NCBI GenBank assembly: GCA_030248065.1
Contig: JASAMV010004746.1
Span: forward strand, 57,501 to 121,500
Reading direction: 5' to 3'
DNA from: Rhynchonema sp. JSB1_4
Taxonomy: Eukaryota; Nematoda; Chromadorea; Monhysterida; Xyalidae
Length of the DNA stretch: 64,000 nucleotides
The notes under the pieces were generated by a model, which had not been told where the DNA came from, searched no databases, and saw nothing but the letters and a program-made list of their open reading frames with translations. Positions 50,906 through 62,736 of this stretch are shown here, in pieces. The position numbers and the translations under genes were made by a program. Within the stretch, counting starts at the first letter, position 1; each line of letters starts with the position of its first letter.

Positions 50906-51409
50906 CAGGCTTTGGCAAAAAAAACGACGGCGTTTTTTCTTAAAAAACGACGTTTTTAAAAAAACGCCTGGTCGTTTTTCGTTTTTTTTAATCCTGAATT
51001 GCCTTGATTTTCCCTGATTTTTCAGGGAAAGTACCCTGATTATCAAGAAAAATCAATTTTTTGTCTCATTTTTTTTCAAAAAATTTTCGACCAATTTTTA
51101 CTTTGTCGAGATACGTCGATATACGGAGTTTGACGTTCAATGATGACCCCGGCCAAAGTTGGTCCCATGATGCGGGTCTGATATGGGATCTTAACAACTT
51201 GCTAGAAAAGGGCTGAAACCCGTTTATTTTGCCTCAGAACACATAGAATTACTTCATTTAACCACGTTTTCTTCCCAACATGAGCGTTTTCCAATTTTTT
51301 GGGGGGCATATTTTGGTCATCTGAGCGTTTTAAAAAAAACGTTTTTAAAAAAACGTTTTTTTAAAAAAAAACGATTTTTTGAAAAAAAAACGTTTTTTGC
51401 CCAACCCTG
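50906..51409. mobile_element. hAT-type MITE (family H), copy 3
   Basis: Inverted relative to copies 1 and 2, with ends CAGGCTTTGGCAAAAA and TTTTTTGCCCAACCCTG. No clean 8-bp duplication remains: GTTGCAGT on the left, CCTGCAGC on the right. Confidence 0.8.
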
Positions 51410-53337
51410 CCTGCAGCACCAAAGCACGCACCTCGCGTGCATTACACATGGTAGCACGCGCTTCCTGGCCCGTGTTAACGACCAGAGTTAACGATTTGTG
51501 TTGACGACTACAGAATTAGACCGAACAGGGCGCGAGGAATGTCATGGCTTGCTTGTGAGCATTTCATAGAAACGACCGAGGGTGAAAGGTACCATAAGTA
51601 GTGTTCAGCAACCGGATATATGTAAGGCTTTAAAAGTCAGTGCAGACATACCAAGGCTGAGATGTGTATGTACATAATTTGTGGGGAAAAGAAAGTTTAT
51701 TTTCACGAGAGGCAAGAAATTAGCATGGAGTTGAAACTTGAGCTACATACAATTATATGTGTACCTATAAGTGCTACATACCTGCATGCAAGCTACAGTA
51801 ATTGGCCGGGTTCAAATTGAGTACTGATTCTTGCCTTTCAGCTGGGTTTCCAGCATGAGCTACACGGTTCACATTCTTCATAGAGATAACAAAGATATCA
51901 GGACCACCACCCAGTAGAAAGAGTAGGTAACAAAATAAGCCGATTGATAATCGGCCAAATGGAATCCAAACTGTAGGTCATAAACCAAATTGCCTCAAAC
52001 AATTGGATAATTTAATATTATGAATAACACAATAACACACCTTCCCTCAATAATGGTTTATTCATACAACGAAGGAAAGCCTCGCTAGCAAGACTTTGTG
52101 CCCACACGCAATACACAAGCAGCTTATTTTTGTAAGGTGAAGCGAAATAAACAGGCTTCTTGCCGCGATGATAATTCAATTATTAGGTTTATCTGCTTCA
52201 CGGCTTGCCTTGCGCTATTCTGTCACTGGTCACACGATATGGGATTCGATTTTTTCAGAAGGTGAGCCTGAACCTACTATATGTATAGGACAGTCCAGAA
52301 GTACCTACACCAGGTTAAGGATGATTCACTATGCAAATTGGCAACAATTTCACCAAGGATGTGTACCAGGGGTGTCCCGAGAGTTGGAATCCGAATATCT
52401 GGTTTTTTGTTTTGGTCACGGCATTTTGGGTGGACTAAAAAATACAACCGATATTCTGACTTCCCGTGTCCGAAAACCCTTAGTACCAAACTTATAATCA
52501 AACTGACGTTCATTTCCTTGCGTATTTCAAGCGCATCATCCTTAACCTAGTGTAAGTACTTTTTGACCATCCTGCTTAAAACCTCAGTCAGTGCCAATAA
52601 TGATGGTTCCATGTGGTTACGTCAGACGTATGTAAGCCTTGATGCTAAATAATGATCTTGTGAACCAAATAAGTGAGTCCCACAAGAGAGTGACTACGAA
52701 ATAAGACGAAGGCAGACTGTGGACACGAACTTTTATAGGCGGGGATAGTCATTAGCCAATATACTGTAATTACAGAAGGCTCAGTTCACAAAAACAGCGC
52801 TCCGTTAGCGGCAATGTAAGCGGACTTTGACCTACTTGAACATAGCCTTGCGCAGGAATGAATATCATTGTGATGATATTGTACGCAACAGTTATACTGT
52901 GAAGAAATATCATCAAAGTCAGTGATTTGTGGGCAGGGCGGTGCAAAAAGACGACACGCGTGTTTTCCACAATCATTTTTTCGTTTCTGAATCTACAAAA
53001 CTTTCACTAATTTTCAAGGCAGTTACCCTGATTTTCAAAGAAAAGCAATTATCATCCCGCACTTGACACAAATTTTTCCACCAATTTTTTCTGCTTTGTC
53101 GAGATACAGACGTCGATAAACCTGGTTTGCTGCTTTATTCAAGTTTGACTCCACCGCGAAATTTGATCCCATGGTGTTTGCTAGGTACTCATTGGACAGT
53201 GGTTGAACCTGCTTTTTTGTTTTGAAGTCACAATACGTCATAAAACTTCTTCACATCTGAAAGGGCTTAGTATATGCATAAAACAAATTATTATATGCAT
53301 GCCGTCAATGCACATCATCATCACAGATAAATGCTTT

Positions 53338-53690
53338 AAGGCGCCCTTAGTCATAGTGGAAAATGGAAATTGAAAATATTCTATGTGCCAGTTTTCCATT
53401 TCCATTTTCCAATATGACTAAGGGCGTACTGGAAAATGGAAAGGAAATAAAACATTTTCTGCAGCAGTCATGTTTTGACATGTGACAAAAACATTTTCTG
53501 TTCCGCTCAATTCTCGGCCGCTGATTGGTCAGATTTTACACAGAAAATGTTTTGTTTCATTTCCATTTTCCATTTTCCAGTATGCCCTTAGCCATATTGG
53601 AAAGCGGGAAATGGAAAACCTTGACATAGAATATTTTTTCATTTCCATTTTTCATTTTCCACTGTGACTAAGGGCGCCTTTATGCTTGAG
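53338..53690. mobile_element. Foldback family G, copy 4
   Basis: The ends AAGGCGCCCTTAGTCATAGT and ACTGTGACTAAGGGCGCC are mirrored. The interior TCGGCCGCTGATTGGTCAG and TTTTGTTTCATTTCC matches the copy at 41538. Confidence 0.72.
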
Positions 53691-54405
53691 TTGACGATTT
53701 GCGTCAACGACAAAACAATGAGCCAAAAACGAGGATCATTAGCAAAGATCACAGGAACTTGGATGATTCATCAAAAAATCATTACATTAAAAACTGGCGG
53801 ACATAATAACCGAATGAGACGGTCCAGGAAAACGTCTTCAAAGTGATTGGAAAGAGAGCATTGAAAGAGCTACCCGACATGGACTCCCTTTTTCACAAAA
53901 CCTATGTCCGTATATATTATGTAGGTAAGTATGCATTTGTGTGCATGACACAAAATTGTCAAACGAAAGGTTCGCAGCAAATATCCGCTTCACGTGGCGG
54001 AAAGCCCCAGGCTTCACACAAAATACTTCAGCAGTGCGAGACATGCAACTCTCGTACGCGCAGGTGTTATCAAAGCGCTCGTGATCAGTCAAGTTTGGTC
54101 TTGATCGCGCGAAGCCCTTCGATTAATATTTTTTGCGATTTATTGATAAAATTCTAGCTTCGAAAACCACTGACGAGGGCCTGATGAATTCATCAAAGTT
54201 GGGTTGTATAATAGTCGAGCTTAAAAAATACTGCTATTAATAGGACGGCGGACGACACATTGGGCTTCAGTATATACTGTACGTTACCTACACCTAAACT
54301 TGATATTCCCGTCCCATGTGAAATGTGCGCGCTGATTATCGAGCTTTCAGGATTCAAAGCAAGCCGATCGGAAACGCAACAAGATGAATTAACAGGGCTG
54401 ACGTT

Positions 54406-54562
54406 ATAGTGGTCAACTCAAGGGGTCAAATCGCTCAAGTCAAACTCACAGCAGCCTCGAGTGGCGCGAGAAATAATACATGGCGCTCGGGGTTAGTTGA
54501 CGACTCTATACAAGGTGTGCTGACGAAGTGATTTGACCACTTGAGTTGACCACTGTGATGTA
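54406..54562. mobile_element. Foldback family Q, copy 3
   Basis: The ends TAGTGGTCAACTCAAGGGG and CACTTGAGTTGACCACTG are mirrored, with GAGAAATAATACATGGCGC in the centre. Confidence 0.68.
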
Positions 54563-55785
54563 AGCCAATTAGCAGGATATGGAGAAAAGGATATGGAGAA
54601 AAGGATGTGATGTTAAACTCTGTGGTCTTGAGCAGGCCATAGATTGTTAGACTGGCCGGGATGGGGATATAATTGGCAATATACATACATGTCGTTTTCC
54701 TTTAAGCAAAAGTTTTTTGAAAACTTTTTTTAAACATTTTCAGAGAAACAAAATGTGTAAAATGCTGCAAAAACCTGAAAAAAAGTTAAAGAAAAAAATT
54801 TGTTTGCAAATTTTTTCCAAGCCTGCTTGGGGAGGTTGATTGCAATCTACGAGACTTAACTTTAACATAATTCGTGAAGAAGCATTACGATAAAACCTCT
54901 CTTGCACGCGAAACATCAGCAGCGCAAAAGACTCGCAACATCAAATATAACATAGAAATACACACGTACAGCATACAAATGAAAAAATTATCGCCAAAGC
55001 AAAACATCTTGACAAACAAACAAGCTTGAAGATAATCACCCGTGTCAACGGGGTTTGGTGATGTTTCAACCATTGAACAAACAAATCAAGATTGCAGAAG
55101 TGAATCACGAATTTTTATTCACAAAATTTTATACAACTTGGTCAAAGTATTGAGATAAGAGGACAACATTTTGGAACAACAGGACAAAGCTATATGAACA
55201 CATGTACATGTATGTGCCTGCAGCACGAAATCAGAAGCGCGCACATATATTTTCCAAAATAATGATGTTGGAACGAGCTGAATAGCAGTTTCCTTATTCA
55301 CACATTTCCTGACGTAGTACAAATTTGTGTGAGCAAACAACCATGATACACATTTGAACGGAAGCAAAGATGGGCGCATCAAAAGAAACACGGATAAATT
55401 TGAATATGGAACTGTTCTGCATTCTTTGTACAACTGCTTTACATGCCTATGCAATCTATAAATCATTTGTACAGATATTCAACCAAAAAAAACAAAAAGC
55501 GCATTTCGTATAAATGCTCCTGTAGCACAGTATGATTTGCTTCTCCTGAGAACAGTATTGCGTTCACTAATCTTAAAATGCAGACCGACGCATGAACAAA
55601 AATATTGAGAACACACCACATCACAGAATCGGCGCAAATTAGGCAAAAATTTTGTCAACGAAAAAACAAATAATTACAGGAAAGAGTATTGACTAAAACT
55701 CAGACCGGGAGGCGAAATTTGTGGGTTTGTGAAACATCAGCTGAGGCAGGAAATGTTTGCAATATCTGACCGCCTTGTGGACGTG

Positions 55786-55838
55786 GTTTACCACACTGAT
55801 TTTATTAACACCTGTGTTAATAAAATCTGTGTGGTATA
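55786..55838. repeat. Small near-perfect hairpin
   Basis: The arms ACCACACTGATTTTATTAAC and GTTAATAAAATCTGTGTGGT are separated by only a few bases. GTGAAACATCAGC lies about 50 bases upstream. Confidence 0.75.
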
Positions 55839-56796
55839 TCGGTCGACAAGATTCGTATCTCATAATCAGCTGAGGCATTATGTGAACCACTACTTTGGTC
55901 ACCCACCACAGCTGAATGTGTGGATAAAATTTGAAAACACCGTCAACAATAAAAAAACTTGCGAGTAAACCAATCCCTGCACATGCTACAGTTTATGTAT
56001 ATAAACATATTGGCGAAAAACTCGGTGATCAGTCTAGTGTCTGGACCCAGAATCAACAACTTTTACGCTGGTCGAAACTAGTGGCCTCAGTAAATCAAAA
56101 AAAACAGATAACCACTTTAAGTGCAAAAGGCACGATCGAAGAGGTCCGATCACGAAATCTGATTAGTCCATCAGTTAAGCCAGCACCCGCCCGGATCAAA
56201 GCTTTAGCGCAAGCCCAAACTCGAGCAGCTATCGTGCCTGAACGCAGTCAGAACCTGCAAGCATCAATCTGAGCCTAAAATCCAAGCCTAAATATCCTAT
56301 TTCATCATCTGCAATATCATGTTAGCACAAGTGTTCAGGTACAGGATTGTGTGACTGGCTGGCGGTGCATCATCTGCATCCTGCCTAACATCGAACCGAC
56401 CACGCATTTCGTCGAGCAGACCTGAAATACTGTTTTTTTGCAAAAAAATGTGCTGGATATTCTGACATTAAGCCCCAGGGGCGCTAGGTGGAAATCGGCG
56501 GAAAACACGCCCTGCCGACAAGAAAGAAGACGTCCAATTACAGCCCTGCCGTGGGCTTTGAATGGAAAACCGTGTGTTTCAGAGATTGTCATGTCACTGT
56601 CAGCTGATTTTTGAACAGCATTTTAACTTGTTTCTGCGACCATTTTTGAACCTGATTGATCTTCACCTGAACGTAGTATAAAACAACACGTCAACAAATG
56701 GAAAAGTTCGAAATTTTTTTGCTCATAAACTTGTTTGAGCGATTTTAGCAAGTTTACTGCTGGTTAAACAGCAGAGCTGCGGATAGGGCACATCAT

Positions 56797-56927
56797 CTAA
56801 ACAACCCCATCCAATCCCTGACCAGTGCCATACAAATCCAACAAGTCCTCCATTAGTTCATCGTTCGAGCTCACTGTTTGTTCCCGTTCCGGTTCGGTCC
56901 TTGCTGCGGGTTCGAACACAGGCGTAT
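56797..56927 (-). CDS. Last coding exon of an unidentified minus-strand gene
   Basis: On the minus strand TGTTTCAG precedes an exon in phase 1 that stays open for 131 nt and ends TAG at 56797. It encodes an acidic C-terminus: TPVFEPAARTEPEREQTV, then SSNDELMEDLLDLYGTGQG. No upstream exon was found. The sequence above it is (GGGATC)n repeat and then the tRNA-like array, so the rest of the gene lies beyond the array or has been cut off. Confidence 0.5.
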
Positions 56928-56957
56928 CTGAAACACAAAGTCCGTTAATTCCAGTGT

Positions 56958-57078
56958 TCGAACGGGATCCCGATCCCGGGATCCCGGCCCCTTTTTCTGA
57001 TCCCGATCCCGATCCCGTCATTTTGAAGAAGTCAATCCCGATCCCGATCCCGATCCCGCCCCAAAAAGTACCGGGATC
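56958..57078 (+). repeat. (GATCCC)n repeat
   Basis: Tandem CCCGATCCCGATCCCG runs with GGGATCCCGGGATCC, broken by short spacers. The same words fill the centre of the palindrome at about 61083-61135 on the other side of the array arm. Confidence 0.75.
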
Positions 57079-57168
57079 GGGATTAAGTTTTGAGAACAAA
57101 AAGTAAAAAATTATAATAACGGGGAGCGCATGTACATTCCAAAATCCTTTGTGAACAAAAAATGGCTT

Positions 57169-57240
57169 TCTTCGACTGGGGCTCGAACCCAGGTCCTCCG
57201 CCTAACCGGGGCATTGCTCTACCACCTGAGCTATCGAAGT
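57169..57240 (-). tRNA. tRNA-like sequence, unit 1
   Basis: A 72-base cloverleaf: acceptor ACTTCGA/TCGAAGA, D-arm GCTC/GAGC, anticodon arm ATGCC CCGGTTA GGCGG, T-arm CTGGG TTCGAGC CCCAG. Both Pol III boxes look intact (TAGCTCAGGTGG and GGTTCGAGCC) and TTTTTT follows about 7 bases after the 3' end. Oddities: A:A at 1:72, A:G at 27:43, and C instead of U at position 33. The loop would give anticodon GGT (Thr), but the acceptor and D-arm resemble eukaryotic tRNA-Tyr. It may be a pseudogene or a tRNA-derived repeat. Confidence 0.6.
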
Positions 57241-57487
57241 GCCTGCCCTTGGACGCAAAGTTTTTGGTCATATACATACGCAATTGTGATTGCCGTTTCT
57301 GCTGTGATGCACAGACCCACAAGGTCTGTGTGTGTGCGTACAGCCACAAACTGCACAACACACGATAAACGCTTTGCAAGCGAGAGTATAAGCAATGGGT
57401 GAGTTTGCTTGTTGGCAGCAGACGATGTTGAATAATAACGGGGAGCGCATGTACATTCCAAAATCCTTTGTGAACAAAAAATGGCTT

Positions 57488-57559
57488 TCTTCGACTGGGG
57501 CTCGAACCCAGGTCCTCCGCCTAACCGGGGCATTGCTCTACCACCTGAGCTATCGAAGT
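57488..57559 (-). tRNA. tRNA-like sequence, unit 2
   Basis: Identical to unit 1, 319 bp further on. Confidence 0.6.
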
Positions 57560-57806
57560 GCCTGCCCTTGGACGCAAAGTTTTTGGTCATATACATACGC
57601 AATTGTGATTGCCGTTTCTGCTGTGATGCACAGACCCACAAGGTCTGTGTGTGTGCGTACAGCCACAAACTGCACAACACACGATAAACGCTTTGCAAGC
57701 GAGAGTATAAGCAATGGGTGAGTTTGCTTGTTGGCAGCAGACGATGTTGAATAATAACGGGGAGCGCATGTACATTCCAAAATCCTTTGTGAACAAAAAA
57801 TGGCTT

Positions 57807-57878
57807 TCTTCGACTGGGGCTCGAACCCAGGTCCTCCGCCTAACCGGGGCATTGCTCTACCACCTGAGCTATCGAAGT
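57807..57878 (-). tRNA. tRNA-like sequence, unit 3
   Basis: Identical to unit 1. Confidence 0.6.
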
Positions 57879-58125
57879 GCCTGCCCTTGGACGCAAAGTT
57901 TTTGGTCATATACATACGCAATTGTGATTGCCGTTTCTGCTGTGATGCACAGACCCACAAGGTCTGTGTGTGTGCGTACAGCCACAAACTGCACAACACA
58001 CGATAAACGCTTTGCAAGCGAGAGTATAAGCAATGGGTGAGTTTGCTTGTTGGCAGCAGACGATGTTGAATAATAACGGGGAGCGCATGTACATTCCAAA
58101 ATCCTTTGTGAACAAAAAATGGCTT

Positions 58126-58197
58126 TCTTCGACTGGGGCTCGAACCCAGGTCCTCCGCCTAACCGGGGCATTGCTCTACCACCTGAGCTATCGAAGT
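58126..58197 (-). tRNA. tRNA-like sequence, unit 4
   Basis: Identical to unit 1. The flank differs by one base (CCACAACCTGC for CCACAAACTGC). Confidence 0.6.
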
Positions 58198-58444
58198 GCC
58201 TGCCCTTGGACGCAAAGTTTTTGGTCATATACATACGCAATTGTGATTGCCGTTTCTGCTGTGATGCACAGACCCACAAGGTCTGTGTGTGTGCGTACAG
58301 CCACAACCTGCACAACACACGATAAACGCTTTGCAAGCGAGAGTATAAGCAATGGGTGAGTTTGCTTGTTGGCAGCAGACGATGTTGAATAATAACGGGG
58401 AGCGCATGTACATTCCAAAATCCTTTGTGAACAAAAAATGGCTT

Positions 58445-58516
58445 TCTTCGACTGGGGCTCGAACCCAGGTCCTCCGCCTAACCGGGGCATTGCTCTACCA
58501 CCTGAGCTATCGAAGT
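58445..58516 (-). tRNA. tRNA-like sequence, unit 5
   Basis: Identical to unit 1. Last copy before the array reverses at about 58604. Confidence 0.6.
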
Positions 58517-58640
58517 GCCTGCCCTTGGACGCAAAGTTTTTGGTCATATACATACGCAATTGTGATTGCCGTTTCTGCTGTGATGCACAGACCCACAAGG
58601 TCTGACCATATGACCAAAAACTTTGCGTCCAAGGGCAGGC

Positions 58641-58712
58641 ACTTCGATAGCTCAGGTGGTAGAGCAATGCCCCGGTTAGGCGGAGGACCTGGGTTCGAGC
58701 CCCAGTCGAAGA
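58641..58712 (+). tRNA. tRNA-like sequence, unit 6
   Basis: First copy in the opposite orientation. Cloverleaf and T-run as in unit 1. Confidence 0.6.
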
Positions 58713-58959
58713 AAGCCATTTTTTGTTCACAAAGGATTTTGGAATGTACATGCGCTCCCCGTTATTATTCAACATCGTCTGCTGCCAACAAGCAAACTCA
58801 CCCATTGCTTATACTCTCGCTTGCAAAGCGTTTATCGTGTGTTGTGCAGTTTGTGGCTGTACGCACACACACAGACCTTGTGGGTCTGTGCATCACAGCA
58901 GAAACGGCAATCACAATTGCGTATGTATATGACCAAAAACTTTGCGTCCAAGGGCAGGC

Positions 58960-59031
58960 ACTTCGATAGCTCAGGTGGTAGAGCAATGCCCCGGTTAGGC
59001 GGAGGACCTGGGTTCGAGCCCCAGTCGAAGA
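58960..59031 (+). tRNA. tRNA-like sequence, unit 7
   Basis: Identical to unit 6, 319 bp downstream. Confidence 0.6.
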
Positions 59032-59279
59032 AAGCCATTTTTTGTTCACAAAGGATTTTGGAATGTACATGCGCTCCCCGTTATTATTCAACATCGTCTG
59101 CTGCCAACAAGCAAACTCACCCATTGCTTATACTCTCGCTTGCAAAGCGTTTATCGTGTGTTGTGCAGTTTGTGGCTGTACGCACACACACAGACCTTGT
59201 GGGTCTGTGCATCACAGCAGAAACGGCAATCACAATTGCGTATGTATATGACTAAAAAACTTTGCGTCCAAGGGCAGGC

Positions 59280-59351
59280 ACTTCGATAGCTCAGGTGGTA
59301 GAGCAATGCCCCGGTTAGGCGGAGGACCTGGGTTCGAGCCCCAGTCGAAGA
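59280..59351 (+). tRNA. tRNA-like sequence, unit 8
   Basis: Identical to unit 6; one extra A in the flank (ACTAAAAAAC). Confidence 0.6.
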
Positions 59352-59641
59352 AAGCCATTTTTTGTTCACAAAGGATTTTGGAATGTACATGCGCTCCCCG
59401 TTATTATTCAACATCGTCTGCTGCCAACAAGCAAACTCACCCATTGCTTATACTCTCGCTTGCAAAGCGTTTATCGTGTGTTGTGCAGTTTGTGGCTGTA
59501 CGCACACACACAGACCTTGTGGGTCTGTGCATCACAGACGCCCCACCAACGCCCCGCCCCCCAACAACCCCCACACCCCCCAGAAACGGCAATCACAATT
59601 GCGTATGTATATGACCAAAAACTTTGCGTCCAAGGGCAGGC

Positions 59642-59713
59642 ACTTCGATAGCTCAGGTGGTAGAGCAATGCCCCGGTTAGGCGGAGGACCTGGGTTCGAG
59701 CCCCAGTCGAAGA
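59642..59713 (+). tRNA. tRNA-like sequence, unit 9
   Basis: Identical to unit 6. The unit before it is lengthened by a C-rich insert at 59536-59581. Confidence 0.6.
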
Positions 59714-60091
59714 AAGCCATTTTTTGTTCACAAAGGATTTTGGAATGTACATGCGCTCCCCGTTATTATTCAACATCGTCTGCTGCCAACAAGCAAACTC
59801 ACTCATTGCTTATACTCTCGCTTGCAAAGCGTTTATCGTGTGTTGTGCAGTTTGTGGCTGTACGAAAAAAAAAACACAAACACAAAAAACAACACACCAT
59901 ACCAAACAACCCCTACAACCTCACCCCACAAAAACCACACAAAAAAACACCCCCCAACAACACCCCCAACACAAACCACCCAACCCCCAAACCCACACAC
60001 ACACAGACCTTATGGGTCTGTGCATCACAGCAGAAACGGCAATCACAATTGCGTATGTATATGACCAAAAACTTTGCGTCCAAGGGCAGGC

Positions 60092-60125
60092 ACTTCGATA
60101 GCTCAGGTGGTAGAGCAATGCCCCG
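60092..60125 (+). pseudogene. Truncated tRNA-like sequence, unit 10
   Basis: Only the acceptor and D-arm half remains (through GAGCAATGCCCCGG) before the sequence degenerates and enters the hAT-derived palindrome. Confidence 0.75.
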
Positions 60126-60559
60126 GCGGAGACCCGCCCCAGGGAAGAAAGCAAGGGAGCCCCCCCCCGCCCCAAACCAAAAATTATGCAATAATAATTC
60201 GCCAAGCTGTTGTAAGGGCGCGGCCATGCAAACGCGGGCGCGGGTCGCGTCGCGTGTCAGAAAAATATAATCTGTGTCCAACAACCGCCCCGTGTTTGCA
60301 TGGCCGCACTTGCGGGTCGCGGTTTGCGGGTCAGTCGAAACATTTATTTGGCTGCAACACACAAAAATTAACCAATCAGCGTCCAGCCAACGTCGCAGAC
60401 TGCCCGTAGCACAGCGCTGATTGGTCCATTTTTGTGTAATGGCCAAATAATTGTTTCGAGTGACCCGCACACCGCGACCCGCAAGTGCGGCCATGCAAAC
60501 GCGGGACGGTCATTGGACATAGAATTATTGCTGACCCGCGGCCCACAACCGTGTTTGCG

Positions 60560-60923
60560 TGGCCGCGCCCCTAAGAGGTGCTCGACGGCTGATTCCGAGC
60601 GTGATGAAACCGCAAGCACCACCAATCGCGAACAAGTCGAGCTAGAACTGAACGGTTACACAAAGTTGCATCGAACGAAGGGACTCAGTTTCGAGGAAAT
60701 GTTGTCATGGTGGGCAACAAATGAGACAAAGTTTCCGCGACTGGCACGTCTAGCTTCCAAATATCTAAGCGCTCCGCCTACGAGCGTGCCTTCTGAACAG
60801 CTCTTTTCCAGTGCAGCTGATTTGTTTGATGACAAAAGATACTGCTTGAAACCAGAAAATGGTGAAATGCTTGTCTTTTTGTCAAAGGCTTTGCCATTGA
60901 TCGACTACAATTATGATCTTTGA
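60560..60923 (+). pseudogene. hAT-family transposase, C-terminal fragment
   Basis: The open frame carries the hAT C-terminal dimerisation region: LELNGYTKLHRTKGLSFEEM, then WW, PRLARLASKYLSAPPTSVPS, EQLFSSAADLFDDKRYCLKP and a final FLSKALPLIDYNYDL. Only this ~115-residue end is present. The DDE catalytic part and N-terminal zinc finger are absent, so it is an inactive remnant. The open frame extends upstream to 60432, but that part comes from a repeat and is not transposase. Confidence 0.82.
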
Positions 60924-61377
60924 ACTTATCCGTCATCAGCTATTCTCGATTTTCAATCGGCTTTAATCACTGTTCCGGGTGTTTATCCATGTGTGATAAA
61001 CATGTTTCATGGTTGTCTGTGACATTAACGTGCATCTTATGCATAAAATGATAAAAACTATTGCCTTTGGACTATCTGGTCAATCCCGATCCCGATCCCG
61101 GGATCCCGGGTTTTCAAAACCGGGATCCCGATCCTCCCACCTTTCTTTCCTCTCCTCCCGGTTAATTCCCGTTCGAACCTGTTTATGACCGGGACGTTCC
61201 CGGGATCCATCTTTGGAATTTTGATTGGGATTGATCAGATAGTCCAAAAGCAATAGTTTTTATCATTTTATGCATAAGATGCAGGTTAAAGTCACAGACA
61301 ACCATGAAACATGTTTATCACACATGGATAAACACCCGGAACAGTGATTGAAGCCGATTGAAAGTCGAGAATAGCTG

Positions 61378-61760
61378 ATGACGGATAAGTTCAAAGATCA
61401 TAATTGTAGTCGATCAATGGCAAAGCCTTTGACAAAAAGACAGACATTTCACCATTTTCTGGTTTCAAGCAGTATCTTTTGTCATCAAACAAATCAGCTG
61501 CACTGGAAAAGAGCTGTTCAGAAAGCACGCTCGTATGCGGAGCGCTTTGCTAGGTATTTGGAAGCTAGACGTGCCAGTCGCCGAAACTTTGTCTCATTTG
61601 TTGCCCACCATGACAACATTTCCTCGAAACTGAGTCCCTTCGTTCGATGCAACTTTGTGTAACCGTTCAGTTCTAGCTCGACTTGTTTGCGAGTGGTGGT
61701 GCTTGCGGTTTTCATCACGCTCGGAATCAGCCGTCGAGCACCTCTTAGGGGCGCGGCCAC
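61378..61760 (-). pseudogene. hAT-family transposase fragment, frameshifted mirror copy
   Basis: The reverse copy of the fragment at 60560. It reads LELNGYTKLHRTKGLSFEEM and LARLASKYL, then loses frame (KRSAYERAF and stop) because bases are missing before the SVPSEQLF block. Clearly non-functional. Confidence 0.82.
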
Positions 61761-62353
61761 GCAAACGCGGTTGTGGGCCGCGGGTCAGCAGTAACTCTAT
61801 GTCCAATGACCGTCCCGCGTTTGCATGGCCGCACTTGCTGGTCGCGGTTTGAGGGTCACTTGAAACATTTATTTAGCCATTACACACAAAAATGAACCAA
61901 TCAGCGCTGTGCAACGGCAGTCTGCGACGTTGGTTGGACGCTGATAATTTAAATTTTGTGTGTTGCAGCCAAATAAATGTTTCAAGTGACCCGCAAACCG
62001 CGACCCGCAAGTGCGGCCATGCAAACGCGGGGCTGTTCTTGGACATAGAATATTTTTCTGACCCGCGACCCGCGCCCGCGTTTGCATGGCCGCGCCCTTA
62101 CAACAGCTTGGCGAATTATGATTGCATAATTTTTCATATACATACGCAATTGTGATTGCCGTTTCTGCTGTGATGCACAGACCCACAAGGTCTGTGTGTG
62201 TGCGTACAGCCACAAACTGCACAACACACAATAAACGCTTTGCAAGCGAGAGTATAAGCAATGGGTAGATTTGCTTGTTGGCAGCAGACGATGTTGAATA
62301 ATAACGGGGAGCGCATGTACATTCCAAAATCCTTTGTGAACAAAAAATGGCTT

Positions 62354-62425
62354 TCTTCGACTGGGGCTCGAACCCAGGTCCTCCGCCTAACCGGGGCATC
62401 GCTCTACCACCTGAGCTATCGAAGT
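62354..62425 (-). tRNA. tRNA-like sequence, unit 11
   Basis: One change from unit 1: GCATCGCTC for GCATTGCTC on the plus strand (the junction of D-arm and anticodon arm). Confidence 0.55.
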
Positions 62426-62664
62426 GCCTGCCTTTGGACGCAAAGTTTTTTGAGTCATATACATACGCAATTGTGATTGCCGTTTCTGCTGTGATGCAAG
62501 GTCTGTGTGTGTGCGTACAGCCACAAACTGCACAACACACGATAAACGCTTTGCAAGCGAGAGTATAAGCAATGGGTGAGTTTGCTTGTTGGCAGCAGAC
62601 GATGTTGAATAATAACGGGGAGCGCATGTACATTCCAAAATCCTTTGTGAACAAAAAATGGCTT

Positions 62665-62736
62665 TCTTCGACTGGGGCTCGAACCCAGGTCCTCCGCCTA
62701 ACCGGGGCATTGCTCTACCACCTGAGCTATCGAAGT
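62665..62736 (-). tRNA. tRNA-like sequence, unit 12
   Basis: Identical to unit 1. The preceding spacer is shortened by loss of part of the CACAGACCCAC palindrome. Confidence 0.6.

Larger units (their letters stand above)
49521..56796. other. Repeat-rich intergenic DNA upstream of AMPK
   Basis: Holds foldback elements at 49994-50334, 50906-51409, 53338-53690 and 54406-54562, and a small hairpin at 55786-55838. Several open frames occur (for example around 52170-52550 and 55930-56270), but none has convincing splice sites or a recognisable product. The AMPK promoter should lie near 49521-50000. Confidence 0.4.
57100..60125. repeat. 319-bp tandem array with tRNA-like units, left block (inverted halves)
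   Basis: Five units in one direction (57100-58604) meet four full units and a truncated one in the opposite direction (58605-60125). Unit length is 319 bp and copies are nearly identical. Each unit holds a tRNA-like sequence, GGATTTTGGAATGTACATGC, CGTCTGCTGCCAACAAGC, and a small palindrome around CACAGACC/GGTCTGTG. The units at about 59536-59581 and 59864-60002 carry C/A-only inserts. Confidence 0.9.
60184..62132. repeat. 2-kb palindrome containing two facing hAT fragments
   Basis: The left arm starts at about 60184 (AATTATGCAATAATAATTCG, CCAAGCTGTTGTAAGGGCGC) and the right arm ends with the complement at about 62132. Mirrored landmarks include GTTTATCCATGTGTGATAAAC with GTTTATCACACATGGATAAAC, and the transposase fragments. 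The centre at about 61140-61190 is filled with GATCCC repeats. Outer parts of each arm (60210-60560 and 61740-62105) are themselves foldbacks ending GGGCGCGGCCATGCAAACGC. Confidence 0.85.

Noticed and set aside
55931..56272. Plus-strand frame of 113 residues with Lys/Ala-rich composition
   Set aside because: No family match, no supporting splice signals, and it overlaps degenerate AAGCCTAA-type repeats at its end.
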